The notes below the pieces were generated by a model. That model ran no database searches, had not been told where the DNA came from, and was given only the letters and a program-made list of their open reading frames with translations. Source: Mangrovimonas cancribranchiae (lineage in GTDB: Bacteria; Bacteroidota; Bacteroidia; Flavobacteriales; Flavobacteriaceae). Taken from it: a stretch of 64,000 nt of DNA. The stretch spans positions 2,186,001-2,250,000 of the forward strand of contig NZ_CP136925.1 in the NCBI RefSeq assembly GCF_037126245.1, in the 5' to 3' direction. A program made the position numbers and the translations under genes. Each line of letters begins with the position of its first letter. Position 1 is the first letter of the stretch. This document shows positions 25,452 to 35,900 of this stretch, in pieces.

Positions 25452-28400
25452 TTACTAAGCCAAATTAAATCACCCAATATTGAAACCTCAAAGTCATAAT
25501 TTTCATAAAGGAAATTCCAGTTTTTTTTACTTAATCCTAAAATTGGTGTTTGTCCTTCAATAACTATTGAAGAGGATTCTGTTTTATATTGTCCAATTTT
25601 AGTTTTCAGTTCTTTCACAAAAGCCTTTCCTGTTTTCTGTTCAATCCTTTTTAATCTTGATGAAAAGTCGTCAACTCGTTTTTGATAATCCTTTTTTCTA
25701 TCTACCGAGTTTTCAATACCGTTATCTTCGGTTATCAATGGAATACCTTGTTCTATTTCACTTTTTTTAACTATTTCATCTTTTATTGATTTAATCTGCA
25801 CATCAATGTCTGATTTTGACTGAGCTTCTAAATGATATTGTAGCATAATTTTACTACCATCATATTTGAATTGGGTTATACGATACAACCTATTTTTTTG
25901 GAACTCTAAATTTTTTCTTTGTTCGTATTCCCTGTCACTATTTAAAACCAAAACTTTTTGCCCTACTTTTAACAATTTAATGTCTGGATAGTTATTTAAA
26001 TTTGGATGAAACATTTCCATATACAGTTCTGGTGTAAACTTTTTATATAACTTAAACACTTTTGCTACTTCAAAAGAAGCTACTGGAATCATTTTACGCT
26101 CAATCTTATCATTTGTGTTTTTTTGAAGCATTACAGCATAAGGAATTGAACCTGCTGCTGAATAATAATAGTTCTTATGCTCATGTTCCGAACGGTAATT
26201 GACACGTTGCTTTACAACTTGCCCTGCTTTTGATTTTACTCTAACATGTCTTATTTTATTACCTTGAGGGTCTGTTGCTTGACTTTTTTGAGTTCTTATT
26301 ATTTCCCTAATGACAGGGTCTATAATATCATCCACTTTAGACAGCACATCTTTTAATGGTTTACGTTCGGTAAACATAAATTCATCTTCACCTGTTTTGT
26401 ATTTCCAATCTCCGTTTTTACGAATTGGTTGTCCGTCGGGATAACGTTCTACATCTCTTATCTTCCCTATAAATGTTTGCTTGTACAAAGTACTTCTAAC
26501 AGTATCACCTTGTGATTTTTTTATGAGTCTTTCTCCTTTTTCATCTGTCACAAAATTTCCATATTTGTCTTTCACATACTGTAATTTGCCACGCTTTCTT
26601 ACTTTTTTTACAGTCTGCTGTAAGATTTTATCCTTTTCATAATTAACAATAAGCGTCTGGTTTTCAATGACATTTATTAATTCTTGTGAGTTAAATGAAT
26701 CGAAAGGTTTGGTGGTAAATTGCTTACCTTCTCTTTCTTCCATCTTATACATTTTATCCAACAAGGCATCCCTTCGGCTACTGTTCACTGGTATAAGTGT
26801 AAGCACAGCAGCATCAATAGCATGGTGTGAATGCTTATTCCTGCTTTTTATCTTATCGGTTTCCTGAAAACCATATATTTTTCTAAACTGAGCAGTCACC
26901 TCCCCTTTTTGTACCGCTACTTTTTTAAAATATGTCTTTAAAAACTCTCGTGCATACTTACTTACCATTTGCGTATCTACCAATTGTCTTCTTGCCCAAC
27001 TATCTTTTACCTCATCAGTTGTAAATCGCTCTACTTTATCCTTCCAGTACTCATAATGCATCCTGAAGTAATGTTTTTCTTGGATACGTTTGTTCTTTTT
27101 AGCCTCATCTTCGTTTCCAGTGGACTTTAGCCTGCTTTCGAATAAGGACTTATAATTATCCCTAGTTTTTTCCCATTCCCTTAAGCGTGGTTTTATGGCT
27201 GTACCAATACCCGCTAGATCTTCTTCATAATTTTTGCAAAAGAAAGGCATTAATTTTCCTTTATCGTCTCTATTGTATTTAGCATAGCAAACCGTAAGGT
27301 TAGCCATGGTATTGTCTGGCAACAGGCTTCTTGGAATAGTGTGTTCCACATCAATCTCATTTGAAAACAATTGCGAAATGGAAATCATTTTTCCTGTGTA
27401 CATACATTGCCCTTTTTGCTCCATCCATAATTCATATCGTCTAATAGCTTTTTTTTCGCTTAAAATTTCGCTGTTTTTCTTGTTGATAATTTTCTTTCCT
27501 GATTCATCAAAAGTCTCTTCAAAGGATTGTTCACACCACAATTCAAAATCACGAATACGCTCTTCAACATTAAATGATTTGTTTTCCTTAACCTTAAACT
27601 CTTCTAAGAAATTCCTTATTTTTTCCCGTTTTTTTCGTCGTTCATTTTGATAACGTTCAATAGCTGCTCTCTTATTATTGTCATTCAGTTCTCTTGCCAC
27701 TTCAACCACTATTTCAGTATCTTCATCTATTTCCCCTTTTAGAATAAGCTCATTAACCAAACGTCTTAAAATGCTCATAGATTTATTAAACATTGGGTTT
27801 TTTATACTGTCAATCAACGGTATAGGCAGTATATCTTTACCAGTATTTTTGTCAGTTACCTTAGTGCCATATATATTTTTTCTGTTGGAATGGTGGTATA
27901 ATTCTCCGTTTAAGTTTATGCCCTGTTTTGATAGTGCTTCACTGAACAAACTAGTCAATGTAGACACTTCTCGATATGCCCTTTTAGAATCGAAGAAAAA
28001 TTCTTGGTATTCCTTCCCTACTTCACTGATAATGGTTTCTTTATCTTCTCTTTTATCCCAAGAAGTTTTACCAAAATAACCCACACAAGCATTAATTATG
28101 TCCCTTTTATCATCCTCGGTGAGTAGGTACTCAAAATCTTTCCATGCTCTTACTGGTTTTCCAGTTTCCCTCCAGTCTTCCACCTCTCCTTTATAAGCAT
28201 CAATTAAATTATTGGTAATTCCAACAATCATTTTATGCCAGTTATAAAACTCACGACTGCTTTTAGCCAGTTTTAGGATGGTTTCTTTTTGATGTTCCCA
28301 TTCATTCTCCATTAATTCCGGAAGCTTAGCCAACATAACCGCGTCATTATACAAATAACCTTGCTTTAAAAACGGAATGATTTTCTTTAGCGCCTTTAAG

Positions 28401-29764
28401 CTTAGGTCGCTATAACCAACAGTTAGCTTGTTTTTTAGAATAACTAATGGTGATAAAGACACTTCTTTCTTATTGCGCTTTACGGTAACATTTTCAATGT
28501 TAAGTTTCTCAATTGCAAAACTTTCTAGGTATTCTTCGTCAAAATCAAAAATGGCATGCCAAATATCCAAAATGGAATAACCTTTTATAATTTTTGGTGC
28601 ATTGCCCATATGGTAATTTTCAATATTCATTAGAGAATCATAAACTAACTCTCCTAATATTTTGATTATCCCGTTGCAAAAAGGCATACCTGAAACACTT
28701 GTTTCGTACTTTCCAGTTTTTTTACTCAAAGGATAGTTGTATTTTGCTTTTTGCTTAAGTTTTTTGTCTAAATATCTTCTTATATCTTCAAACTTAAAAT
28801 TGTCCTTTTTTATAAAAACATCATTAAAAAGCAACTCTCTTAAATCTTGGGACAAACTTTGTTTTTCATCATTTTTATCATAATACTTTATGGTATTTAT
28901 GAATTGCCAAGCTCTTGATATCTCAAAAATTGGATGAGAGACAGAGCATCTTAATTTTGAGGGTTCTAATGTACATCTTCCAATGGTGCCTTTCTGCGAA
29001 CGTAAAGGACGTTGCCAAATAATGGCTTTCCACAGGCTCAGTACAAATTGGTCGTGATAGCCATATTTGCCATCTCTGGAAACGTTATACCCTTGTGCCT
29101 TACAAATTAATTCAAGTTCGTTTTGGTATTCCTCTCTGTAAGGGTATTCATTTCGTGCTCTTATACCCTTGTCTAAAAATTCGTTTTTTAAGGCTTCGGC
29201 AATGGTTCGGTTATTATCAAGTGCTTTTTGAAACCCACTTTCACCTCTTCTTTTAATTTGAGTTTCGGTCTCTTTATCGGATTCCCCAATATCCTTATAC
29301 CCTCTTCTTTGAACAAGATGGTACAAAACTCTTCCAAATTCATGCTTGGTCAATGGCTCTTCTAACGCATTCACTCTCAATTCGTAAGGATTTTTATACT
29401 TTTTCCCTCCTTGATAAGAAAAATCACAGGCCAACCAGCTTAAAAATTTTTCATCTTCAGGAAACTTTCTTACTTGCCCTTTCTTGTACTTGCTCCAAGT
29501 TTCTAACTGTAGAATATTTAAAGGTACATATTCACTACCTTCACATAGAATTTCAAGCAACTTCCATTTTCTGTATTTTCTAGCTCTAATAAGATTTCGT
29601 TTAGAGCGTGCTTCTCTTCTGTCTCTTGTAGGCGAGCTATATCCACCTTGCCCCTTAACCATTCCCGAAGAAAATGTAATCACTCCTTTTTTAGTAATTT
29701 CATCTCCATTTCTAATTGCCCAACCTAATGAAGAGCTTCCTAAATCTAAACCCAATTTTGCCAT
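25448..29764 (-). CDS. cas9: CRISPR effector nuclease Cas9, type II-C
   Basis: 1438 residues from the ATG at 29764. RuvC-I is KLGLDLGSSSLGWAI with Asp7; an arginine-rich bridge helix (DRREARSKRNLIRARKYR) follows; RuvC-II is IVVEVARELND near 686; HNH is DVEHTIPRSLL near 805, with a following N-x-x-x-CYAKYN; RuvC-III is HSHHAIDAA near 980; the rest is the PAM-binding region. All nuclease residues are there. An open frame continues upstream for 21 codons but only through the tracrRNA candidate, so it is not coding. The size is large for II-C but usual in Bacteroidota. It cuts DNA matching the spacers with crRNA and tracrRNA. Confidence 0.96.
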   Translation of the reverse strand: MAKLGLDLGSSSLGWAIRNGDEITKKGVITFSSGMVKGQGGYSSPTRDRREARSKRNLIRARKYRKWKLLEILCEGSEYVPLNILQLETWSKYKKGQVRKFPEDEKFLSWLACDFSYQGGKKYKNPYELRVNALEEPLTKHEFGRVLYHLVQRRGYKDIGESDKETETQIKRRGESGFQKALDNNRTIAEALKNEFLDKGIRARNEYPYREEYQNELELICKAQGYNVSRDGKYGYHDQFVLSLWKAIIWQRPLRSQKGTIGRCTLEPSKLRCSVSHPIFEISRAWQFINTIKYYDKNDEKQSLSQDLRELLFNDVFIKKDNFKFEDIRRYLDKKLKQKAKYNYPLSKKTGKYETSVSGMPFCNGIIKILGELVYDSLMNIENYHMGNAPKIIKGYSILDIWHAIFDFDEEYLESFAIEKLNIENVTVKRNKKEVSLSPLVILKNKLTVGYSDLSLKALKKIIPFLKQGYLYNDAVMLAKLPELMENEWEHQKETILKLAKSSREFYNWHKMIVGITNNLIDAYKGEVEDWRETGKPVRAWKDFEYLLTEDDKRDIINACVGYFGKTSWDKREDKETIISEVGKEYQEFFFDSKRAYREVSTLTSLFSEALSKQGINLNGELYHHSNRKNIYGTKVTDKNTGKDILPIPLIDSIKNPMFNKSMSILRRLVNELILKGEIDEDTEIVVEVARELNDNNKRAAIERYQNERRKKREKIRNFLEEFKVKENKSFNVEERIRDFELWCEQSFEETFDESGKKIINKKNSEILSEKKAIRRYELWMEQKGQCMYTGKMISISQLFSNEIDVEHTIPRSLLPDNTMANLTVCYAKYNRDDKGKLMPFFCKNYEEDLAGIGTAIKPRLREWEKTRDNYKSLFESRLKSTGNEDEAKKNKRIQEKHYFRMHYEYWKDKVERFTTDEVKDSWARRQLVDTQMVSKYAREFLKTYFKKVAVQKGEVTAQFRKIYGFQETDKIKSRNKHSHHAIDAAVLTLIPVNSSRRDALLDKMYKMEEREGKQFTTKPFDSFNSQELINVIENQTLIVNYEKDKILQQTVKKVRKRGKLQYVKDKYGNFVTDEKGERLIKKSQGDTVRSTLYKQTFIGKIRDVERYPDGQPIRKNGDWKYKTGEDEFMFTERKPLKDVLSKVDDIIDPVIREIIRTQKSQATDPQGNKIRHVRVKSKAGQVVKQRVNYRSEHEHKNYYYSAAGSIPYAVMLQKNTNDKIERKMIPVASFEVAKVFKLYKKFTPELYMEMFHPNLNNYPDIKLLKVGQKVLVLNSDREYEQRKNLEFQKNRLYRITQFKYDGSKIMLQYHLEAQSKSDIDVQIKSIKDEIVKKSEIEQGIPLITEDNGIENSVDRKKDYQKRVDDFSSRLKRIEQKTGKAFVKELKTKIGQYKTESSSIVIEGQTPILGLSKKNWNFLYENYDFEVSILGDLIWLSK

Positions 29765-29783
29765 ATTATATTTTTTTCTTAAT

Positions 29784-29870
29784 TTAGTGTCACTGAAAGA
29801 CAATTCACAACAAGGCTTAAAAGCCACAGAAAATTCTAAACGACTGCCTAGGTAGTCGTTATTTTTTTAA
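29784..29870 (+). ncRNA. tracrRNA candidate 1, next to cas9
   Basis: CTGAAAG, A, CAATTCACAAC (29793-29811) is complementary to the first 18 bases of the CRISPR repeat with one bulged A, and TTAGT just before it can pair with ACTAA of the main-array repeat. Downstream come a GGCTT-AA-AAGCC hairpin (29814-29825), as in tracrRNA nexus stems, and a terminator stem ACGACTGCC / GGTAGTCGT (29840-29859) with seven T. It is transcribed away from cas9 and lies antisense to the cas9 leader. Ends are approximate. Confidence 0.75.
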
Positions 29871-29897
29871 AATTATCCAAATATTTCATTTTTACTT

Positions 29898-29980
29898 TAC
29901 AGTTTATCATATAAGCAATTCACAATAAGGATTATTCCGTTGTGAAAACATTTAAGGCGGCATTTTATGTCGCCTTTTTT
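29898..29980 (+). ncRNA. tracrRNA candidate 2
   Basis: GCAATTCACAAT (29915-29926) is complementary to the first 12 bases of the repeat with one G-U. After it come AAGGATTATTCCGTTG, which resembles the nexus of known Cas9 tracrRNAs, a GTGAAAACATTT linker, and the terminator stem AAGGCGGCAT / ATGTCGCCTT with six T (29954-29980). Same strand as candidate 1, about 25 bases after its end. Further weak pairing (AGTT with AACT, ATC with GAT) is possible upstream. Either one may be the working tracrRNA. Confidence 0.75.
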
Positions 29981-30121
29981 CTTAACTATGATTCTTGCCT
30001 TACAACTCTAAAAATTGAGTCATAAAATATCTATTAAAGGGGGAAAGTTTATAAATGTAAGAAAATTTATACTTAAATAAAAGAGCGTTTTTCTAGGCTA
30101 GACTACCTAATCATGTATTCG

Positions 30122-30304
30122 CTAAATTTTAAACTTTTCTATTAGATATTCTAAAGCTTCATCATCAGAAAACTTTAGAGTACTAATAGTTGCTTTTTTC
30201 TGGGGAGCTTGTGGAACAACTTCAGATTTTAGCATATTATATAGCCTTACACGTTCCTCATGAGGAAGTGCCATAGCTACATCATATACTACTGAAGCAT
30301 CCAT
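30122..30304 (-). CDS. Small protein, function unknown
   Basis: 60 residues: an N-terminal helical part with VVYDVAMALPHEERVRLYNML, a proline-rich hinge, and a short acidic C-terminal helix with DDEALEYLIEKF. It starts 3 bases after the gene at 30308, so they are one transcript. The size and arrangement with a ribbon-helix-helix remnant recall toxin-antitoxin type operons, but I recognise neither a toxin nor an antitoxin family. Confidence 0.45.
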   Translation of the reverse strand: MDASVVYDVAMALPHEERVRLYNMLKSEVVPQAPQKKATISTLKFSDDEALEYLIEKFKI

Positions 30305-30307
30305 AAA

Positions 30308-30586
30308 CTAGCTTAAACGCTTTAATGTATTTCCAACTATGCCTTCGCTAATTTTTAATCTAGAGGCTATTTGAACAGCTAATGTTAACTTTCCTTCAGA
30401 CCAAAGCTTATCGAACAACATCTTAGGTACAAATCTATATTTTGCCTCTTCTATCCATTGATTCACAGGTCTAACATGAAGATAACCATTGTTACTTTCT
30501 TGATTATTTAGTTTTCCTTGCAGAAAATCAATATCATTATTTACAAGCTTCCTGCTTCCGTTCTGAATTATCTTTCTTTCTTCCAT
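30308..30586 (-). CDS. Small helical protein, function unknown
   Basis: 92 residues from the ATG at 30586 (MEERKIIQNGSRK). The C-terminal 40 residues (RFVPKMLFDKLWSEGKLTL, then ASRLKISEGIVGNTLKRL) look like a helix-turn-helix. The ATG lies two bases after the stop of the ribbon-helix-helix frame, so translation was coupled. A longer frame from 30616 overlaps that frame and is less likely. Confidence 0.45.
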   Translation of the reverse strand: MEERKIIQNGSRKLVNNDIDFLQGKLNNQESNNGYLHVRPVNQWIEEAKYRFVPKMLFDKLWSEGKLTLAVQIASRLKISEGIVGNTLKRLS

Positions 30587-30588
30587 AT

Positions 30589-30728
30589 TTATATTATTAT
30601 GAAATGTGTATCCCATAGCAAATCTCTGACATATTTAGAAACTGTTTTATTGGTTCTTTCTGCCCTTTCAATAAGAACTTGACGTAGATCATCCTCAATA
30701 CGGATGTTAAATCCTTTTTTATATAAAT
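30589..30728 (-). pseudogene. Ribbon-helix-helix protein without a start codon
   Basis: The frame reads KKGFNIRIEDDLRQVLIERA, then ERTNKTVSKYVRDLL and a short hydrophobic end, the pattern of Arc/MetJ ribbon-helix-helix regulators. Upstream an in-frame TGA is met before any ATG, GTG or TTG. It is either 5'-truncated or uses a rare start. Confidence 0.5.
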
Positions 30729-31044
30729 TTCATTTTTGTTTATAAAGCAAAACTATAAAACACTTCATAGTTGGTGACTGGCTTTGTTAGGGTTTTATTG
30801 GGTTTTGTTAGCTTTTGTTGGCTTTTGTTAGCTTTAGTGTAAACTAAATTCAAAACTTCTTTAATTAATTGGAGTATAATTATTCAGTCACGTCAAAAAC
30901 TAAAGAGAAAATATCTTAATAGTTTTCTCTTATAAACACCTATTGGAATCCTTCTATAATAAAAAAAGTATCCAAAAAAATGGATACTCTTTACATTATA
31001 CAATTCCTCTAAAATGTAGTAACACAATTATTTAATAAAAATAT
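30729..31044. other. Intergenic region with short G/T-rich tandem repeats
   Basis: No gene seen. At about 30785-30838 short units like GGCTTTTGTTA / AGCTTTTGTT recur four to five times. A terminator is listed separately. The rest is AT-rich. Confidence 0.5.
30961..30989 (-). terminator. Terminator after the element 2 integrase
   Basis: On the minus strand AGTATCCA pairs with TGGATACT around a T-rich loop and is followed by seven T. It lies about 56 bases after the integrase stop. Confidence 0.75.
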
Positions 31045-32419
31045 TTACTCTTGTAAAAAATGTGAGAAGTCTTGCGGTAACTCTGCGTCTATGTCTCTCA
31101 AGTATTGTTCTAAAGCTTTCATTGTAGAGTGTCCTGTTATAAGCATCAATTTACTCTTGACAGCATACGGTGTCATGTTAGCTTCCTTTGAAATCTCTTT
31201 ATATAATTCTGTTATTGTAGTGTGTCTAAAACTATATAAGCCATAATCTTTATTTAAGTTAAAATGGTCTTTTACCTTTTTAAAGCGTTTTGTAAAATAA
31301 TCTCTTTTACTTGCTTCACTAACCCTCCATTCTCCTCCAATACTTTCTGGAGTAAATAAGTCGGCTTCCTTTGAAAACTTTGACAAATCGGGTAGTTTGT
31401 CAATTAATATTTGTGGTATAATTTTCTCTTTAACAAGCTTGTTCTTAGCCTGCACTTGCATTTTCTTATCTTTTAAGTTAAGGTCTTTTACCTTTAAACG
31501 ACATACCTCTATTGGTCTTAAGAATCCATAAGAAACGAAGTCTACAAATAATGAGAGTATTTCATCATTTTCCTTCATATACGCCTTTATATTTCTAAGT
31601 TGTTCAGAGTTGTATGTTTTATTCCTTTTAGGAGACGGATTTTAACTTATTTATCTTTTTTACAAAATTTGCCTGTAATACATCATTATCTATTAGTGTT
31701 TCGATAAAGGAGCTTAAGTCTATTCTTGTGTTATTTCTATTTCGTGCACTTGTCTTTTGTAATACATCGTTTAAATATTGTATTACAACTTTTTTGTCTA
31801 AAACCATAACACTATCATGCTTCTTAAAACCTTTATCATACAACCATCTATAAAATTGGTTAATGCGACTCTTATACTTTGGATAGGAGTTTTCGTTAAG
31901 CACCTTTTTCTTTGTCTTTAGCACTAAATCTTTTGCTTCTTCTAAAGATATTATATTCTCATCAGGAATATTGGTAAGACTTTTATCATGATTTACATGA
32001 TTCTTTAGAGGCTCCTTAGGTGCCTGCTCTACCTTTATTGTTTCTGGTTCCCCCATAAGCCTCCTTTTAACATGAGAATTATCTTCTTTGTAAGGGTTAT
32101 AACCAGCGTCCAAAACATTTAAGAGTTGTCGTTGTATAGGTTTTAGTATTTTAAGTCTATGTCTTTTAGTAGAAAAACGATTAGCTGATGCCTTAATCCG
32201 TTTTTGTTGTTCCAGATAACCCGTTTTAGGATTTCGGAAAGAATAATAGACATACCAGTCCTTTTTAAGAGCTGCTTTTTTCTCTTTTGAAGTAAGTTTA
32301 GACCAGCGAGTTACATCTACACCACCAGTGTAAATTTTAGGTTCGTTGTAGTTGGGTTTCATAGTAAAATCATGTACTGAATCATGTACCTGCAATATAA
32401 AACTTAAAACTGAAGACAT
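31045..32419 (-). pseudogene. Tyrosine integrase of element 2, frameshifted
   Basis: The N-terminal part (31628-32419) reads EPKIYTGGVDVTRWSKL and continues to KKINKLKSVS then stops. The catalytic part continues one frame over (RNKTYNSEQL upstream of 31578, then YGFLRPIEVCRLKV, SFRHTTITELYKE and TGHSTMKALEQYLRDID). Alignment to the element 1 and 3 integrases shows that a single base near 31630 (GTCTCCTAAAAGG) breaks the gene. All catalytic residues are otherwise there. Translation start 32419 directly follows the terminator hairpin. Unless ribosomes slip here, the CRISPR-bearing element has lost its own integrase. Confidence 0.8.
32369..32392 (+). repeat. 12-bp direct repeats at the right end of element 2
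   Basis: ATCATGTACTGA and ATCATGTACCTG in tandem, inside the integrase N-terminus, where they encode VHDSVHDF. They match the pair at 13651-13674 at the other end of the element. Confidence 0.65.
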
Positions 32420-32420
32420 A

Positions 32421-32450
32421 AAAAAAAGGATTGTGAGAACACAACCCTTT
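32421..32450 (-). terminator. Terminator between attachment site and integrase (element 2)
   Basis: On the minus strand AAAGGGTTGTG pairs with CACAATCCTTT (one G-U) around TTCT and is followed by T residues up to the integrase ATG. It has the same place as the hairpins at 13506 and 57498 but a different sequence. Confidence 0.75.
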
Positions 32451-32470
32451 GATTTTACTGGCCTTAGGCC

Positions 32471-32523
32471 TTTGTAGCGGGAACTGGACTCGAACCAGTG
32501 ACCTTCGGGTTATGAGTTTGAAA
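32471..32523 (-). other. Attachment site between elements 1 and 2
   Basis: Bases 32471-32516 are identical to 57547-57592 (tRNA 3' end plus four bases beyond it). Bases 32475-32523 are identical to 13559-13607. The tRNA 5' half is absent. Confidence 0.87.
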
Positions 32524-32579
32524 CCCAAAAACGCAAACCTACTGTTTTTCAGTATTTTACTCTCACTGATTTTCCAAAA

Positions 32580-32603
32580 TCGTATGCACTTTCGTATGCA
32601 GTT
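32580..32603 (+). repeat. 12-bp direct repeats at the left end of element 1
   Basis: TCGTATGCACTT and TCGTATGCAGTT in tandem, 64 bases from the attachment core. They match the right-end repeats at 57436-57471 in sequence and orientation. Confidence 0.7.
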
Positions 32604-32940
32604 TGGAGTTGTAGTTAAACAATAAAACTTATCTGTAAATATAATTCATTTTTCTATATAATCTTGCCATTTTATCAATATGTATTTTTCAACATTATGT
32701 TCATTCTTTTTTAAAAGCCCATGTTCATAAATAGTTGTCTCCTTTATGGCTTTCCCAATAATGAGTAGAAAATTTGGGGCAAACCTCTCTTGTTATAACT
32801 CTTACAGTTACTTTAACCACCTTATTTTATTCCAATAAAGAACAATCCAATTATAAGGCACTCTCTTGCAAAAGTATTACACAATAAATAAATCTAGGTT
32901 TTAAGAATATCGGATATCTAATTTGAATAAATAATTCTTT
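32604..32940. other. Gene-poor left end of element 1
   Basis: No complete gene. On the minus strand about 48 codons between stops (near 32648-32795) read APNFLLIIGKAIKE and end KYILIKWQDYIEK, which could be the tail of a lost gene. There is no start codon or supporting neighbour. Confidence 0.4.
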
Positions 32941-35900
32941 TTAATATTTAGCAACTACTTTAATAGAATCTTTTATGTATTCATAAGACGCTATTAAGTC
33001 TCTTGATTTTAAATTTTCTACAAGTTTTGTATTATCCCTTGTTAATTTTATTTTAGGTCTCTTTCGAGTAACCACCATTTTATTATATGGATATGATAAT
33101 AAGCTGACTAGAGTTTTAACTTCACCTTTATTCAAGTCTTCAAAATACTTATTCAACAAAATAATTTTTGACTCATTTTTCTTACCATTCACAAAGAGAC
33201 TATTAAGCAACTTATAACTTAAAACAACTTTCCTTGAAGCAGATAAAACCTCACACAATAAAGCTGACAAATCTTTATTACCAACAATAAGGTTTTCACT
33301 TATTAAAGGTACTAAACTAGCTAAATCATCCTTATTCGTTTTATTATTTTTTATTAACTGAATAAAATCTTCCGAATCAAAATCATATTCAGAAACAGTC
33401 GTCAAAAACTCATTAATAAACTTTTCAATAAGATTGATATGCTTGTGAGGAAAATGAAGTTTCAGTAAGTTATAATTCGAAGTGGTCAAATTCAAAAACC
33501 TATCCTCAATCATAAAACCAACTTTATTACTAGATAAGTTTTCAAACCCCAAAGAATTATACTTATAGGGAATAGATTTTATTATTTTTGAAAAAGCTTC
33601 ATCAGAAATCTCATTAGTCAATAATAACATCTTTGAAATAGTCTTAATATAGTCGCTATCTCTATCTTCAACATCATTAAGTTTGCTTTTAGAAAGCTCC
33701 TCGACCACTTCTTCTTCATTTAAATAACCAACCAAAACCTCATCAAATCCCTTACCTACGCCATCTTCTTCTTTAACACCAATAGAATCATAATATTCAA
33801 ATACATTGTTCCAACTATTAGCAATCTTAATCTCATCGACAAGATATTCTTTGATATTCAAATCAACAACTTCATTCAAGTTTTCAACGTAAAGATTAGA
33901 CTTATTTATTAATTCAATTCTTGAATCTTCATCAATATTAGAATTATTAAGAAGTTTTAAATAAGACCTTTCATCTTCATCAAAATCATCTAAATCAAAA
34001 ACAACATCCTCAATGTAAGTATTAATTTTCTCTTCCACGTAATTAATTAACCCTGTTAATTTAGAGTTTAAAACATTTTTATAACTAGGTACAATTTCAG
34101 CCTCGCTAAAAACATCAGAAGCTTTAGCCAATAATAGGGTTTTAATATTATTTGAGTTTAACTCATACTGACTTTCATTATACACATAATCAAAAACAAC
34201 CTCATTTTCATTAGTTGGACTAGTTAGATGTTTTAACTTTAATTTCAGCTCTTCAATTACCTTTATAAGTTTGTCTGCATTGACATTACTTGCAATTTTA
34301 TCGAAAAAATCTATTTTATTTTCAACATAAGGTTTCAGGTTTGATTCATTCATCTGAATCCAAATATCATAAGCATCAGCATTATTCAACAATAATTGCA
34401 AGTACTCATCCTTTCTTTCAACTGTATAATCAGAATTAACTTCTAAAAAATTCCAAAAACCTTTCCATTTATTACATAATAACCTAATAAATGTAGAAAC
34501 CTGTTTACCATTTTCAACATAGCCATCAACAAAACCATTGTCAGACTTTTTAATAATATTTTTAAAAAATAAATTTAGCTCCACCTGATAAGCTAATTCA
34601 TTGGTTAGTATAAAATCAAGTAAACTATAATTAAAAATCGCATTAGAATTAAAGTTTCTTAATTGATTTTTATTTGAAAGTCGTTTTAGTAGTTTTTCAA
34701 TATTCTTAAGCTTAAAAGAAAAATCATTAGCAACCCCACTTAAAACACCTTGAAGAAAGTCGTAATCTTGTTTAGTTAGACTTATTTCGTGAAAATAAGA
34801 TATATAGTCAGAATATTGCTCATTAATATATCCTTCACTTACAAGATAGACAATCAACTTATCTTCTAAATAATTTCCAAAAACTTCCTTTTTATCACTC
34901 TTTTCAATAATATCACTTAAAGTTAACTGTCTAATTTTTTCCTTTTCCCTTTTTAAATCTTCAATTTTCTTTGAATGATTATCAAGCGTCTCTTTGTTTA
35001 AACTAGACAACCTCATATCAAATGTTAGATTGGGATTAACCTTTTTTTCAATATCATTAAAACCTTTACCAGACATCTCTTCTCTTCTATTAGATGTAAA
35101 AGAACTTCTAACAAGGTTGTGGTTACTAAATGTAATAATCTTGATATTTTTAGTTGATTTTAACTTATCAAAGTTTTCTTTCTTTACTAGTTCATTCCCT
35201 CCTAGTATTTCACCATCAATTTCCACTAATATGGCTTTAGGTATAAGTTCAAATAATGCATTTACATAAACAGCTCTTAATTCATTTTCATTTTTTATTT
35301 GCTCTTTTTTTACTTTTTCAATTTTCAGTCTTATTTCTTCAATTTTATTCTCAATCTCTTTTTCATTCTCTTTAATTAAGCCATCTTTTTTAGAGATTAA
35401 TTCAAACAACTTTCCTTTATTATTATTTAATTCAGAAAAATCTTTAGGATATAGGTTTTTATATATTACCATAGCGAAAAGCTTATCTTGCAATAAGCTA
35501 TCGCTTAAATTATCTTTATAAATTAAATATTCATTCCAAATATTCTTTAACAATCTCATATCATTTATAAAAAATGAAACCTCATCTATAAAATCTTCAT
35601 CGGGTTTTTTATCTGAATCTAAATTGTTTAATTTCTCGATTAACTTTTCATTCGCATTAGAGGGATTTATTATTGGTATGACTGGAATAAGAAAATCAAA
35701 AAACTTTGTTCTATGTTTATAATCTTCAAAAAGGTCATCACGTACTGCATATACAAAGACTACTCTTTTACCAACTTGCTCAGAGCTGTTCAACAATAAA
35801 TTAATCTCTCTTAATTTGCTAAATATCTCTGTGTTTTCAAACCTATCCAAATCCTCTATTACAATAACATTAAACGGAGTTTTCTCAAAAAAATAAATTA

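Noticed and set aside
29765-29827. A 21-codon N-terminal extension of cas9
   Set aside because: The codons are the complement of tracrRNA candidate 1 (anti-repeat and hairpin), and the RuvC-I motif starts properly at the ATG at 29764.
32648-32795. Open stretch of about 48 codons on the minus strand
   Set aside because: No start codon, no family signal and no neighbour; listed only as a possible tail remnant.
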